Positions 54,284 through 63,420 are shown, counted from the first letter of the stretch. The stretch: DNA of 64,000 nucleotides from Anaerolineae bacterium (GCA_022842885.1 JALHOR010000001.1:1-64000); one strand, 5' to 3'. Translations and numbers: made by a program. The notes: generated from the letters alone by a model not told the origin.

Positions 54284-56125
54284 CTAGCGCGGTGTTAAGG
54301 TCAATAGAAGAACATACGCCCCGCTGGTTTTATCCGGCGTTGTTGCCACCACTCGTACAAGATCGCCAGCATCGTCTTCGCTGAGGAATAAGCGCAGGGC
54401 AGCATCCGGTGTGAAGCCCGGTAAAATCCGGTTTTCAGCAACCGTCACTTGATACCCGGCGAGACTGGGCAAATCAGCATGGCAGCTTTGTGGCACACCC
54501 GCATCATTGCAGATGACCAACTGAGCTAACTCATCACGCATAACCGTGTTGTTCTCATCCACCCATGCCAGCAATGGGTTCAGTGTGCGGTCAACGGCAA
54601 GCATATACACAAACATACTGCCTTCTGCATCTGCCATGCCCGGTGATACTTGGATAGCAAAAGTATCGCCCACAATTTGCGGCGCGTCTAAAACAGCATC
54701 AGGTGGTAAGGTGGCTTCCGGTTGGGCAGCAACGGCAGTCTGTGTCAGCAAAATTTGCCCAAAGACGGCGGTTTGCGTCATAGAACTTTCTAGCGCGGAT
54801 AACGTTTGGGTCGCGCCAGCTTGGGCAGTGGCGAATTGCTGAGTCAAATCAAGTTGGGGTATGGGTGTTTCAGTGGCTTCGGCAGCGGCGGCATAAGCAA
54901 ATCCCTCAATAATGAGAGCGACTGAACCACTGGTCGCCGCACTGTTGCCGACCACGATAAACGCGGTATCCGGCGGCAGTTCTGCCTGTGCAGTACGATT
55001 GGAGGCGCTGTAATTGCCATCAGGCAAAACCGCAGCATACTGTTCGGCACCCGCAGTATCCTCGTGACAACTCCCCGTTCCATCCGTTTTAAAGACTGCC
55101 AAACTAGGATTCATCTCACCGCTGCCAACAGCAGTCACACGATAAGTAGTTTCAGCAGCCAGTGCGGGCAGTTCCAAGCGCACGCCTTCGGCAATGGTCG
55201 CGCCATTGGCACACATCACTGTCAACGTGCCATCATTCGCTTCTTCTAGTGTGGCAGCTACAGTAGTATCCGGTTTTGCGCCAGAGGCAGCATGGATAAT
55301 GAGCGCATATTCGCCATTGGCTGCACTCGTATTCACGCGCAGAGCAATGCCCGTTTCCAAGAGAGCATCACTCAAAGGAAGCGTCAGCATGGCATCCGTT
55401 GGTTTGCCTTCAAACCGTTGATTGCGAAAGCCAGCAATAAACGCGCCTTCCAAACTGGCGGATTCACCATAACATGTTTCGGTATCGTCCGCGTTATCAC
55501 ACGTTATGGGTTGATTGTTCTCGTCGCGCAGTATTTGCCCATCAGCATCTACCAATGCGAGCGCAGCGTCATAATTAGCATCCAGCGCGATAACATACGC
55601 CGTAAACGGCACGCCCGAAGCCAGCATACCCGGTGTCACTGGCAGCGTGTACACATCGCCTTCATCATCGGTTGTCATGCTGCTGACGCCTTCGATAAAT
55701 AGCAAAAATTCGCCATAATCGGCACTGACATTCGCCAGCGCAATCTCAATGCTAGTAGGCTGCGGCGGCACAACAATCCCGCTGCTCAAGGGCGAAGCGG
55801 GGACTTCGCCAGTGGTCGGTAAATTAGCACTATAGACGGTAGCGCGGGGGTCTACAGGCACACATGCCGCAAAATCATTGTCACCGCTGACGGCTAAAAT
55901 GGGTTTGTTGCCTTGCAATTCTAGCACTGTTAGCACGTAAGGCAGGGGCGTATCTGCCGGGGCATTCGGTGGCAATAACGGACTGCTCACATTGGGGGGC
56001 GCTATCAACCGCAAGGCGTTGTCGTAAGTACTGCCATCTGGGCATTCCAGCGCGGTATCTTGGGCATAAAGCGCGATGCCCGCCGCGAATATGCTGCTGA
56101 CTAATATCATGAACAAACGTCGCAT
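54284..56125 (-). CDS. Secreted repeat protein with disulfide-like cysteine pairs
   Basis: A 613-residue exported protein with a Sec signal peptide (about 1-21, ending YAQ). The body is a series of beta-rich units of about 90-120 residues, resembling pre-peptidase C-terminal type domains. Each has a paired-Cys loop such as ITCDNADDTETCYGE (about 210) and VICNDAGVPQSCHA (about 545), separated by a Thr/Ala-rich linker. No enzyme motif is present. It is probably a surface or matrix protein; ligand unknown. GGAT lies before the ATG. Confidence 0.72.
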   Translation of the reverse strand: MRRLFMILVSSIFAAGIALYAQDTALECPDGSTYDNALRLIAPPNVSSPLLPPNAPADTPLPYVLTVLELQGNKPILAVSGDNDFAACVPVDPRATVYSANLPTTGEVPASPLSSGIVVPPQPTSIEIALANVSADYGEFLLFIEGVSSMTTDDEGDVYTLPVTPGMLASGVPFTAYVIALDANYDAALALVDADGQILRDENNQPITCDNADDTETCYGESASLEGAFIAGFRNQRFEGKPTDAMLTLPLSDALLETGIALRVNTSAANGEYALIIHAASGAKPDTTVAATLEEANDGTLTVMCANGATIAEGVRLELPALAAETTYRVTAVGSGEMNPSLAVFKTDGTGSCHEDTAGAEQYAAVLPDGNYSASNRTAQAELPPDTAFIVVGNSAATSGSVALIIEGFAYAAAAEATETPIPQLDLTQQFATAQAGATQTLSALESSMTQTAVFGQILLTQTAVAAQPEATLPPDAVLDAPQIVGDTFAIQVSPGMADAEGSMFVYMLAVDRTLNPLLAWVDENNTVMRDELAQLVICNDAGVPQSCHADLPSLAGYQVTVAENRILPGFTPDAALRLFLSEDDAGDLVRVVATTPDKTSGAYVLLLTLTPR

Positions 56126-56361
56126 AAGTTTATCCTGTGCTGCGTGGTCTTTTTGAATACACCGTGTTCTAGCAAAATGGGTTATGGGATAGCCGTTTCA
56201 ATTCATGGGGCTACCCCATTTTTCCAGCATCATCTTAACATGCTCCTGCGCCAATCACACCATAAAAATCTCACTTGAATCTCACCCTTTGTCGCACAAT
56301 TTCTGACTAACCTATGCTATGATAAACATGACTTTATGACCATGCACCGATACGGATTTCG

Positions 56362-57006
56362 ATGACGCAGTTTCTACTCATCCGACATGCCACCAACGAT
56401 TTTGTGAAGACCGGTAAATTAGCGGGTTGGACGCCGGGTGTTCATTTGAATGATGAAGGCAAAGCACAAGCAGAAGCGTTGGGCAAGCGGTTGGCAGATG
56501 TCCCCATCAAGGTGCTGTATGCCAGCCCGTTAGAACGCACCGTGGAAACTGCCCAAGCGATACAGGCACATCATCCGCATCTCACCATCATTGAGCATGA
56601 GCCAATTGGCGAGGTACGCTATGGAGATTGGGAAGGTATGAGCATCGCTGAACTTGCCAAACGCAAGATGTGGCAGGTGGTGCAGGAATATCCATCGCGG
56701 GCGTATTTCCCCAATGGAGAAACCATGCGCGGCGTCCAAACCCGCATCGTAGATGCCATTGAAGCCTTGGCACAGCAGCACGCCGGTCAGATGATTGCCT
56801 TAGTGTTCCATGCGGATTTAATCAAGATGGCAGTGGCACATTATTTGGGTGTGCATCTGGATAATTTTCAGCGTATTGTGATTTCACCCGCGTCCATTAG
56901 CCACCTTACATTGGGACATAGCCGCCCGTATGTGGGTACAGTGAATGATGTGGCACATTTGCTAGAATTGCAAAAGCAAGCACAACAAGAGAAGAAATCA
57001 AATTAA
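56362..57006 (+). CDS. Histidine phosphatase family protein (MSMEG_4193-like)
   Basis: A 214-residue phosphoglycerate-mutase-fold phosphatase. The catalytic LLIRHATNDFV (RH motif) at the N-terminus is followed by KTGKLAGWTPGVHLNDEGKAQA, characteristic of the MSMEG_4193-type group, then ASPLERTVETAQ, GDWEG and VFHADLIKMAV with the second His. It is the first of three genes also found together in Actinobacteria (TIGR03848, TIGR03847 and TIGR03843 types). The substrate is unknown. Confidence 0.88.
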   Translation: MTQFLLIRHATNDFVKTGKLAGWTPGVHLNDEGKAQAEALGKRLADVPIKVLYASPLERTVETAQAIQAHHPHLTIIEHEPIGEVRYGDWEGMSIAELAKRKMWQVVQEYPSRAYFPNGETMRGVQTRIVDAIEALAQQHAGQMIALVFHADLIKMAVAHYLGVHLDNFQRIVISPASISHLTLGHSRPYVGTVNDVAHLLELQKQAQQEKKSN

Positions 57007-57007
57007 C

Positions 57008-57529
57008 ATGGCACGCACACAAATTGACCTCAATCCGGTAGATTTTATCACCGTCGGCACCATCGGACCCAAAGGCAACCGCACGTTTCATTTGCAAGCG
57101 GGCAGCGATAACCGCTTGGTCTCGTTCTTGATTGAAAAAGAACAAACGTGGGCATTGGGAGAAGCCATCCGCGAATTGGTAGATGATTTGGATGAGCGTG
57201 ATGCCGTTGAAACAGCCGTCGAGATGGCAGCGTTTGATATGGATTTGCGTGAACCGATTCAGCCGATTTTTCGGGTGGCACAGATGGGGCTGGCATATGA
57301 CAGTGATACCCGGCTGATTGTTCTGATTGCCCAAGAGATGGTGCTGGCAGACGAAGACGATGTGGAGACGATGATTGACCCCATCGAATCCGACGATGCA
57401 CCGGGCGTAGTCCGTATGTGGTGCAGCCGTAAACAGATGCGGGCGCTGAGTTTACAAGCGATGGATTTGGTGGCGGCGGGCAGACCTAGCCCCAAACAAA
57501 ACGGGCGTATCACCTATTATTGGACATAA
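57008..57529 (+). CDS. DUF3090 family protein lacking its zinc-binding tail
   Basis: A 173-residue protein of the TIGR03847/DUF3090 type, with DLNPVDFITVGTIGPKGNRTF, VSFLIEKEQTWALGEAI and MWCSRKQMRALSLQAMDLVAAGRP. Relatives continue with a CPLCG..D..GH.CP zinc ribbon after AGRP; here that is replaced by SPKQNGRITYYWT, so the metal motif is lost while NGR from the far side remains. It starts 2 bp after the phosphatase gene. Function is unknown. Confidence 0.88.
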   Translation: MARTQIDLNPVDFITVGTIGPKGNRTFHLQAGSDNRLVSFLIEKEQTWALGEAIRELVDDLDERDAVETAVEMAAFDMDLREPIQPIFRVAQMGLAYDSDTRLIVLIAQEMVLADEDDVETMIDPIESDDAPGVVRMWCSRKQMRALSLQAMDLVAAGRPSPKQNGRITYYWT

Positions 57530-57649
57530 CACACCTAGACTGCCCATCTTCAGTGGTGTGTTCCGTCAGCTTGGTATTGTTGCCGGAAAAACCACTACGC
57601 ATTTTTATCATTGCTAACTGCCAAACGCCAACTATTAGGGATGTTCCCG

Positions 57650-58423
57650 ATGATAAACCGTGACACCATCCACACTGCTGAAGAACTTGATAAGCCGCTG
57701 ACGCTTAACTACGCCGATGTGTTAGAAGCGTTGGTAAAAGGCACCTTGTGTCAGGAAATTGGGTTGATGCGGTGGGGAACAAACTACACATTTTTGGTGA
57801 ATGTTCAGCTTGATGCGCTGACATTTTTGGCAATTTATAAGCCGCGTGTGGGTGAACGCCCGTTATGGGATTTTACGGATGGGACATTGTGCCAGCGTGA
57901 AACAGCCGCATGGGTGATTAGTGAAGCGTTGGGGTGGCGCTACGTGCCGCCCACAGTGCTGCGCGAGGGACCACGCGGCATTGGGTCGGTGCAGGTGTTT
58001 GTGGAGCATGACCCACAGCGCCATTACTTTACCTTTGATGAAGCCCACCTTGAACAAGTCAAACAATTAGCAGTCTTTGATGCCATCATCAACAATGCTG
58101 ACCGCAAAGGTGGGCATTGTTTGCTGGATTGCGATAATCGCGTGTGGGCGATTGATCATGGGCTGACGTTTCATACGATGAATAAACTTCGCACGGTGAT
58201 TTGGGAATTTGCCGGGCAGCCGTTAGAAGCGACAGTCTTGGCAGATGTGCAAAAATTATGCGAAAAACTGGATTCCCCCGAAGACCCCACGATGAAGGCA
58301 CTGGCTGAATTGCTTGACCACGCTGAGGCGCAGGCACTTCGCGCCCGTGTGCGCCGCCTACTGCGCCAAAAAGTTTACCCCATGCCGGGTCCAGGTCCCA
58401 ATCGTCCGTGGCCGGCGGTATAA
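57650..58423 (+). CDS. SCO1664-family protein (phosphatidylinositol-kinase/HipA-like fold)
   Basis: A 257-residue protein of the TIGR03843 type. It carries YKPRVGERPLWDFTDGTLCQRETAAW, NADRKGGHCLL and AIDHGLTFH, which look like kinase-loop residues (Asp-Arg-Lys and DHG) of a PI3K/HipA-like fold, so a kinase role is plausible but untested. The ATG at 57650 has GGGA 8 nt upstream; the frame opens earlier from TTG 57611. Third gene of the conserved trio, 120 bp after DUF3090. Confidence 0.87.
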   Translation: MINRDTIHTAEELDKPLTLNYADVLEALVKGTLCQEIGLMRWGTNYTFLVNVQLDALTFLAIYKPRVGERPLWDFTDGTLCQRETAAWVISEALGWRYVPPTVLREGPRGIGSVQVFVEHDPQRHYFTFDEAHLEQVKQLAVFDAIINNADRKGGHCLLDCDNRVWAIDHGLTFHTMNKLRTVIWEFAGQPLEATVLADVQKLCEKLDSPEDPTMKALAELLDHAEAQALRARVRRLLRQKVYPMPGPGPNRPWPAV

Positions 58424-58467
58424 ACTTTGCTTACAAAAAGTAGCAGGAATTTTTGCAAAGTTATTTT

Positions 58468-59037
58468 ATGACTGTTCTGCAACTTGAACGTTTAAAAGCC
58501 GGTTTTCCGGGTGTTTCGCCTGCGTTAGGCGCTGCTCATTATGAGGCTTGTCTGATATGTTTGCATGACCAACAGCATTCGTCTGGTGTGTCATTGGTAG
58601 TCAAAGGCATCACAGAAACTACTTTTCAGCTACAATGGGAAGAAAGCGTCACAGAGCAAATGCAGCGGGCGTGGAAAGATTTGCTAGTGGCAACCGAGAT
58701 TGCCGCTTATGGGATTGCATTTTTACTGATAGACACTTTGACAGATTACACTGTGATAGAAAAGTCAGTGAAAATGACAGGTTTTGATTATTGGCTCACT
58801 GATAAACAAAACTTAGTGCGCTCATCAGAGGAATTTGTTGTTCCCAAAGAAGCCCGTTTGGAAGTATCTGGTATTTTGCAAGCAAAGAGTAAATTAACAG
58901 TTCGGGCAAGGGTACGTCAAAAACTCAACCAAACAATGGTCTCCGATAAAAGTGGTTTTCCTGCATATGTCATTGTGGTCGAGTTTAGTATTCCAGAAGC
59001 ACAGGTAGTAAAAAAATGGAAAACAGCCAGCGAGTAA
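58468..59037 (+). CDS. Conserved unknown protein of a two-gene cassette (possible nuclease fold)
   Basis: A 189-residue protein of a widespread unnamed family. Conserved-looking parts are ALGAAHYEACLICLHDQQHSSG, MQRAWKDLLVATEIAAYGIAF, LLIDTLTDYTVIEKS, TGFDYWL and ARLEVSGILQ. The Asp of GFDYWL followed about 20 residues later by Glu in RLEVSG recalls a PD-(D/E)XK layout, though the Lys position is Ser, so a nuclease is only possible. The start at 58468 is favoured; the frame opens at TTG 58453. Overlaps the next gene by 22 bp. Confidence 0.72.
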   Translation: MTVLQLERLKAGFPGVSPALGAAHYEACLICLHDQQHSSGVSLVVKGITETTFQLQWEESVTEQMQRAWKDLLVATEIAAYGIAFLLIDTLTDYTVIEKSVKMTGFDYWLTDKQNLVRSSEEFVVPKEARLEVSGILQAKSKLTVRARVRQKLNQTMVSDKSGFPAYVIVVEFSIPEAQVVKKWKTASE

Positions 59038-59372
59038 ATGACCTGCATCATCAAGCAATGGCAATTGCGGAACATGCTTTTATTGCCAAATGGAAAGGCG
59101 ATAACGAGACGGCTGTAACTCATTTTCGCCACGCTTATGAATTAGAAGCACAAGCAGCCCGACTTGTTGCTGAAACACCCATTGAACCTTCTCGCTCTGT
59201 GTTACTGCGAAGTGCTGCTTCGCTTGCTTATCATTGTGGTGAAATGCGTGAAGCAGAAAAACTCATAGGCTTGGCGTTGGCAGGCGATCCCCCGCCAGAA
59301 ATTCGGGAAGAACTCCGCGACCTGATGCGGGTGATACTGGATGCCCTGCACGAAAAAGCCGTGGGCGATTAA
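59016..59372 (+). CDS. Conserved small helical protein of the same cassette
   Basis: A 118-residue all-helical protein. Visible helices are MAIAEHAFIAKWKGDNETAV, FRHAYELEAQAARLV and RSAASLAYHCGEMREAEKLI, with a TPR-like pattern and GDPPPEIREELRDLM. This type of protein is commonly encoded next to the gene above, and the 22-bp overlap shows coupling. An adaptor or antitoxin role is a guess. Its stop overlaps the convergent LRR gene by 4 bp. Confidence 0.74.
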   Translation: MENSQRVNDLHHQAMAIAEHAFIAKWKGDNETAVTHFRHAYELEAQAARLVAETPIEPSRSVLLRSAASLAYHCGEMREAEKLIGLALAGDPPPEIREELRDLMRVILDALHEKAVGD

Positions 59373-60346
59373 CCTCTATTTTTCTTCTTCTTTTTGCCAT
59401 ACAACCGTCTTTGCCGTAGCTGCCAACCCATCGCTAACAGCGCACACCCCGCGACACCACCTCCTATCACGGTGATGAGCGTTTGCCGAATTTGCAGCGC
59501 CTCATAGTCGCGTAAATAGGCTAGGGCGGGCTGCATTCCTTGTTGAGCAATCAAGTCTGTTGGGGGGAAGACCAGCGGATTGGCGTATACATCCCATTCT
59601 TCCAACGCAGTTAATTGCCCCAGCGAAACAGGCAAATGCGTAAGTTGGTTATAGCCTAAGTTAAGAGAGCGCAAATTCTTAAGATTGCCAATGCTTGCCG
59701 GCACAGCCGTTAATGAATTTGACCACAATTGCAATTCTTCCAATTGGGTGAGGTTGCCAATTTCTGGCGGCAGTATCGTCAGTTTATTCGCCCGCAGTAT
59801 CAGCCTTTTTAGATTGTGTAACTGCCCGATTTCAGGCGGGACTACCGTCAACTGCGCTTCGTTCATTTCCAGATATTCGAGCGATTCAAGCTGCCCAATT
59901 TCCGGTGGCAGCGTGGTCAGCGTCGTATATGCCAGATTTAACACGCGCAAATTTTTAAGTTGTCCGATTTCCGGCGGCAAAACAGTCAGCGGCGTAAACG
60001 TCAGATACAGTTCTTCTAATTGTGTCAGGTTGCCAATTTCCGGCGGCAGTTCGGTAAAATGGCATTCTGCCAATTTGAGGATACGCAATTGGGTGAGTTC
60101 ACCGATTTCCGGTGGTAGTTTGGTCAGCCAGCAGTTCACATACGTCGTATCCGGCATAGCGATATTCATATCATCCAAATTGAGTTCATCCAAGCCGTTT
60201 TCTTTGGTATAGGCGATGACACGCAGTGCCTCTTGATAACCCGCCTCAGCCAGCACCGGGTCAATTGGGGGTGCATCTTGGGCATTAGCCACCGCCGGGA
60301 ATAACAGGCATAGTATCCAGAAAAAAGCGAATACCAATTCGCGCAT
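59369..60346 (-). CDS. Extracytoplasmic leucine-rich repeat protein
   Basis: A 325-residue protein. A signal peptide ends near VANA-Q (22). About eight 23-residue LRRs of the type LPPEIGNLTQLEELYL run from about 75 to 255, forming a curved binding surface outside the cell. A C-terminal helix (ITVIGGGVAGCALLAMGW) and a lysine-rich tail (KKKKKNRG) anchor it in the membrane. It is likely a surface recognition protein; ligand unknown. GGAGA precedes the ATG. Confidence 0.9.
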   Translation of the reverse strand: MRELVFAFFWILCLLFPAVANAQDAPPIDPVLAEAGYQEALRVIAYTKENGLDELNLDDMNIAMPDTTYVNCWLTKLPPEIGELTQLRILKLAECHFTELPPEIGNLTQLEELYLTFTPLTVLPPEIGQLKNLRVLNLAYTTLTTLPPEIGQLESLEYLEMNEAQLTVVPPEIGQLHNLKRLILRANKLTILPPEIGNLTQLEELQLWSNSLTAVPASIGNLKNLRSLNLGYNQLTHLPVSLGQLTALEEWDVYANPLVFPPTDLIAQQGMQPALAYLRDYEALQIRQTLITVIGGGVAGCALLAMGWQLRQRRLYGKKKKKNRG

Positions 60347-60493
60347 GATTTTTCTCCGCAGTACCGATTGATGGGTTCATTGTAGCGTTAGGATTATTTA
60401 AGAATAGTCTCTTTCTACCTTCGCAGACTCGCTACTATGCATTAAAGTTCTCGGCGGTAACGGATTATCCGATGTGAAAATGATAGACACCTT

Positions 60494-61627
60494 ATGCCGC
60501 ATATCGCCATCAATGGTTGGTTCTGGAATCATCTGCACGCAGGCAGTGGGCAATATGTGCGCCACTTGCTGGCTGCCATGCGAAAAATAGACAAAACCAC
60601 GCAGTTCACGCTCATCCTGCCGCCACATATTCCTCAACCGGAGGCTGTGCCGCCGGATGTGAAGATTGTTTATACAGGCAGTTTTGCCAGCCGCGGGAAC
60701 ATCGGCAAAGTGTGGTTTGAGCAAATTGGTTTCCCCAACGTGGTCAAAAAAATTGGCGCGGATGTGGCACATGTGCCGTATTGGGGCGCCCCTTTAAGTT
60801 GTGCTGTGCCATTGGTTACATCGGTGTTGGATGTGATTCCTATCTTATACCCCGTGTACGCAATGGGCGTTTTTAATCGGCTGTACCTAGAATTAGTCAG
60901 CACATCGGCACGCAGTTCAACCCATATTTTGACTCTGAGCGAGACATCCAAATTAGACATCGAATATTGGCTGAATATCCCAAAAGAAAAAATCACTGTC
61001 ACCTATCTCGCGCCAGATGAGCAGTTTCATCCCCGCATTGGCAAAGAGCGTGATGCCGCTGTCAAAACCAAGTATCAATTGCCCGATAAATTTGTGTTGT
61101 ATTTAGGCGGTTTTGATAAGCGCAAACAGGTGAATCAACTGCTGCTGGCGTATACCTATGTTAGGGGGACGCAAGTGCCGTTGGTGATTGCCGGGCAAGA
61201 GCCAGCATGGGATGATGTTTTGTTCCCCAATCTGCGCCGATATACGGCTGAATTGGGCATTGAGGAACTGGTGCAATGGGTTGGCTTTGTGGATGAAGCA
61301 GATAAACCATCGCTGTATCGCCTAGCAGAAGTGGTCGTGTTTCCGAGCGAATACGAAGGCTTCGGCTTGCCCCCGCTAGAAGCGATGGCGTGTGGCACAC
61401 CGGTAGTTACTTCCGACGCCGTGATTTTTGATGAAGTGCTAGAAGATGGCGCGTATCTCGTTAAAGATGCCCGCGAGATGGGGGCTGCTATCATCTCGTT
61501 ATTGCTGCAACCCCCCTTGCGCGATGCCATGATTAACCAAGGCATTGCCCAAGCCACGCGCTATCATTGGCGCAAAACCGCCCAAAAGACGCTGGATGTT
61601 TACGCTGCTGTGCTGGCAAAATCGTAA
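60494..61627 (+). CDS. Glycosyltransferase family 4 (mannosyltransferase type)
   Basis: A 377-residue GT-B transferase. HIAINGWFWNHLHAGSGQYVRHLLAAM is the glycine-rich acceptor-side start. The C-terminal domain has LYLGGFDKRKQVNQLLLAY, FPSEYEGFGLPPLEAMACGTPVVTSD and the typical E-x7-E residues. It closely resembles polysaccharide mannosyltransferases. Divergent from the LRR gene. No other sugar gene is adjacent. Confidence 0.93.
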   Translation: MPHIAINGWFWNHLHAGSGQYVRHLLAAMRKIDKTTQFTLILPPHIPQPEAVPPDVKIVYTGSFASRGNIGKVWFEQIGFPNVVKKIGADVAHVPYWGAPLSCAVPLVTSVLDVIPILYPVYAMGVFNRLYLELVSTSARSSTHILTLSETSKLDIEYWLNIPKEKITVTYLAPDEQFHPRIGKERDAAVKTKYQLPDKFVLYLGGFDKRKQVNQLLLAYTYVRGTQVPLVIAGQEPAWDDVLFPNLRRYTAELGIEELVQWVGFVDEADKPSLYRLAEVVVFPSEYEGFGLPPLEAMACGTPVVTSDAVIFDEVLEDGAYLVKDAREMGAAIISLLLQPPLRDAMINQGIAQATRYHWRKTAQKTLDVYAAVLAKS

Positions 61628-61764
61628 GATTAGGACAAAATATGACGAATAGAGTCTAAAAAACATCTGTCAAGCCATCACAAGTCATTCAGGGTATGGC
61701 TAGACAAAAGGCGAATAATCGCAACCTGCCAAAACACCCTACTACCCCAACAAAACAGTCATCG

Positions 61765-61850
61765 TCATTGCACCCAGCGCAAGAACAGCACCCGCCCACT
61801 ATCATCGCCAGCAACGATAGTGTTGCCATCCGGCGAGTCATGCAAAAATC
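61765..61850 (-). pseudogene. WD40-repeat C-terminal fragment
   Basis: The minus strand reads LHDSPDGNTIVAGDDSGRVL then FLRWVQ and a stop (61767). This is the usual last blade of WD40 or NACHT-WD40 proteins (SPDG..I..GD..G.VHFLRL). Upstream frames are broken. In the 61628-62035 gap I see no other gene; the plus-strand frame from 61696 is likely spurious. Confidence 0.6.
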
Positions 61851-62035
61851 TCGTGAAAATGCCCAAACCACAACCTATAAGAAATTCATCATTGTGCCAG
61901 TGCTGAAGACAGGTGTAATGAAACATAATTGCAAGCGTAACACCCCTGTGCTACACTGTGTTCAGCATTCGTCATTGTTTATGAATATCACTCAGAACAC
62001 AATAATGCCCCTAGCGAACCATAGAGAATGAATCC

Positions 62036-63271
62036 ATGTTTGAAGGCAAAAGCATAAACGACATTACGGAGCAGGATTTACAAGGGCTAATTGGTATTTC
62101 CAGCGAAGTTCAAAATGTCGATTTCAAGAGCGATGCTTACCAGATACCCATTAACATCCCAGAAGAAAGTAAACGCGATATTGTAACCCGATCTAAACGC
62201 ATTGCTTTATGCACCGATATTAGCGCCATTGCAAATGTTGCTGGTGGATGGATTATTTGCGGAATAGAAGAAACAGATGGAACAGCAACAAAACTTACTG
62301 GCATAAAAACAGACAACGCTGAAGAAGAAGTAAAACGTTTAGAACAAATTGCACGAGCAGGCATTGAGCCTTATCCGAGTGGTGTGTTATTCCGGGCAAT
62401 ACCTTTAGCAAATGCCAAAAATCCATTTGCCATTGTGATTTTTATTCCTCGGAGCTATAACGCTCCACACCGCGTTAAAGAAACAGGCAAATTTCACGTA
62501 AGACGTTCTAATGGGAATAGCGACATGACAATGGATGAACTACGCTATCAATTTACATTTGCACAGGCAATAAGTGAGCGTATCAGGGTGTTTAGAAAAG
62601 AACGAGTGGAAGCCTTACTTCAACCAAGTCATGAAGAAATACCTGTGGCATTAAAGCATGGGTTAAAAATAGCATTACATATTGTTCCACTTGCAGCATT
62701 TGAAAGTAGAAATAGCATAGATATATCAGTTTTTGGTGTAAGAAATCCTCCATATTGGACTTATACTAATGGTTGGGGGGCAGGTCGTTATAACTTGGAA
62801 GGATATGCGCTAATGCCCTCAAGTCAACAAAATCGGGAAGGTGTAACATCGTATATTCAAATATTTCGTAACGGGGTTATCGAGTGTGTAGAAGTGTTAG
62901 AGGCACAAAAAGCTCCTGATGGATATGTGATATTCTTAGGGGCAATTGAAAGTATTGTTCTAAATTTTTTTGATGCTGTATTACCCATTTATTTAAATCT
63001 GTGTACATCTCCTACAATAATTACTTTAAGTATTATTAATGTTGAGGGGAAAATTTTTGAGACAGGGCTGAATAGTTTTGCTGAGCGCAATAATCATCGT
63101 ATTCCTATAAGTAAGCGTAATTTATTAATCCCTGACATCTTTGTAGAAGACATTAATCAAGATATACCTATCATAATGAAACCAGCATTTGACATACTTT
63201 GGAATGCTGCGAGTTTCCCAAATTCTCTCAGTTACAAACCAGACGGTAAGCATAGATATAGTTCTGATTAG
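62036..63271 (+). CDS. AlbA_2/Schlafen-type DNA-binding domain protein
   Basis: A 411-residue protein. The N-terminal AlbA_2 domain (about 15-175) has EVQNVDFKSD, then DISAIANVAGGWIICGIEETDG, IVIFIPRSYNAPHRVKETGKFHVRRSNG, matching Schlafen-type AlbA domains. The C-terminal 200 residues are unassigned. Base composition is clearly more AT-rich than neighbours (many ATA and TTA codons), which suggests recent transfer. AlbA_2 proteins appear in transcription control and in phage-defence loci; here none of the usual partners is near. Confidence 0.8.
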   Translation: MFEGKSINDITEQDLQGLIGISSEVQNVDFKSDAYQIPINIPEESKRDIVTRSKRIALCTDISAIANVAGGWIICGIEETDGTATKLTGIKTDNAEEEVKRLEQIARAGIEPYPSGVLFRAIPLANAKNPFAIVIFIPRSYNAPHRVKETGKFHVRRSNGNSDMTMDELRYQFTFAQAISERIRVFRKERVEALLQPSHEEIPVALKHGLKIALHIVPLAAFESRNSIDISVFGVRNPPYWTYTNGWGAGRYNLEGYALMPSSQQNREGVTSYIQIFRNGVIECVEVLEAQKAPDGYVIFLGAIESIVLNFFDAVLPIYLNLCTSPTIITLSIINVEGKIFETGLNSFAERNNHRIPISKRNLLIPDIFVEDINQDIPIIMKPAFDILWNAASFPNSLSYKPDGKHRYSSD

Positions 63272-63383
63272 GAAAATACTTATGCCTCGCAAAACCAAAG
63301 TCAACACGGCACAGATGATTTTTAAAAAATTACGGTGAAATTTCACAGGAATCACTGATTATATTCTGCCAACAATATCATGC

Positions 63384-63410
63384 AAGCCTGCACCACTTTA
63401 GCGCAGGCTT
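63384..63410 (+). terminator. Hairpin between convergent AlbA_2 and SDR genes
   Basis: AAGCCTGC (63384-63391) pairs with GCAGGCTT (63403-63410) around an 11-nt loop. It is moderately strong, with a short TTTC on the plus side. Confidence 0.5.
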
Positions 63411-63420
63411 TCGATGAGGA

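Noticed and set aside
61696-62031. 111-codon plus-strand frame
   Set aside because: It is antisense to the WD40 remnant, with odd composition and no ribosome site.
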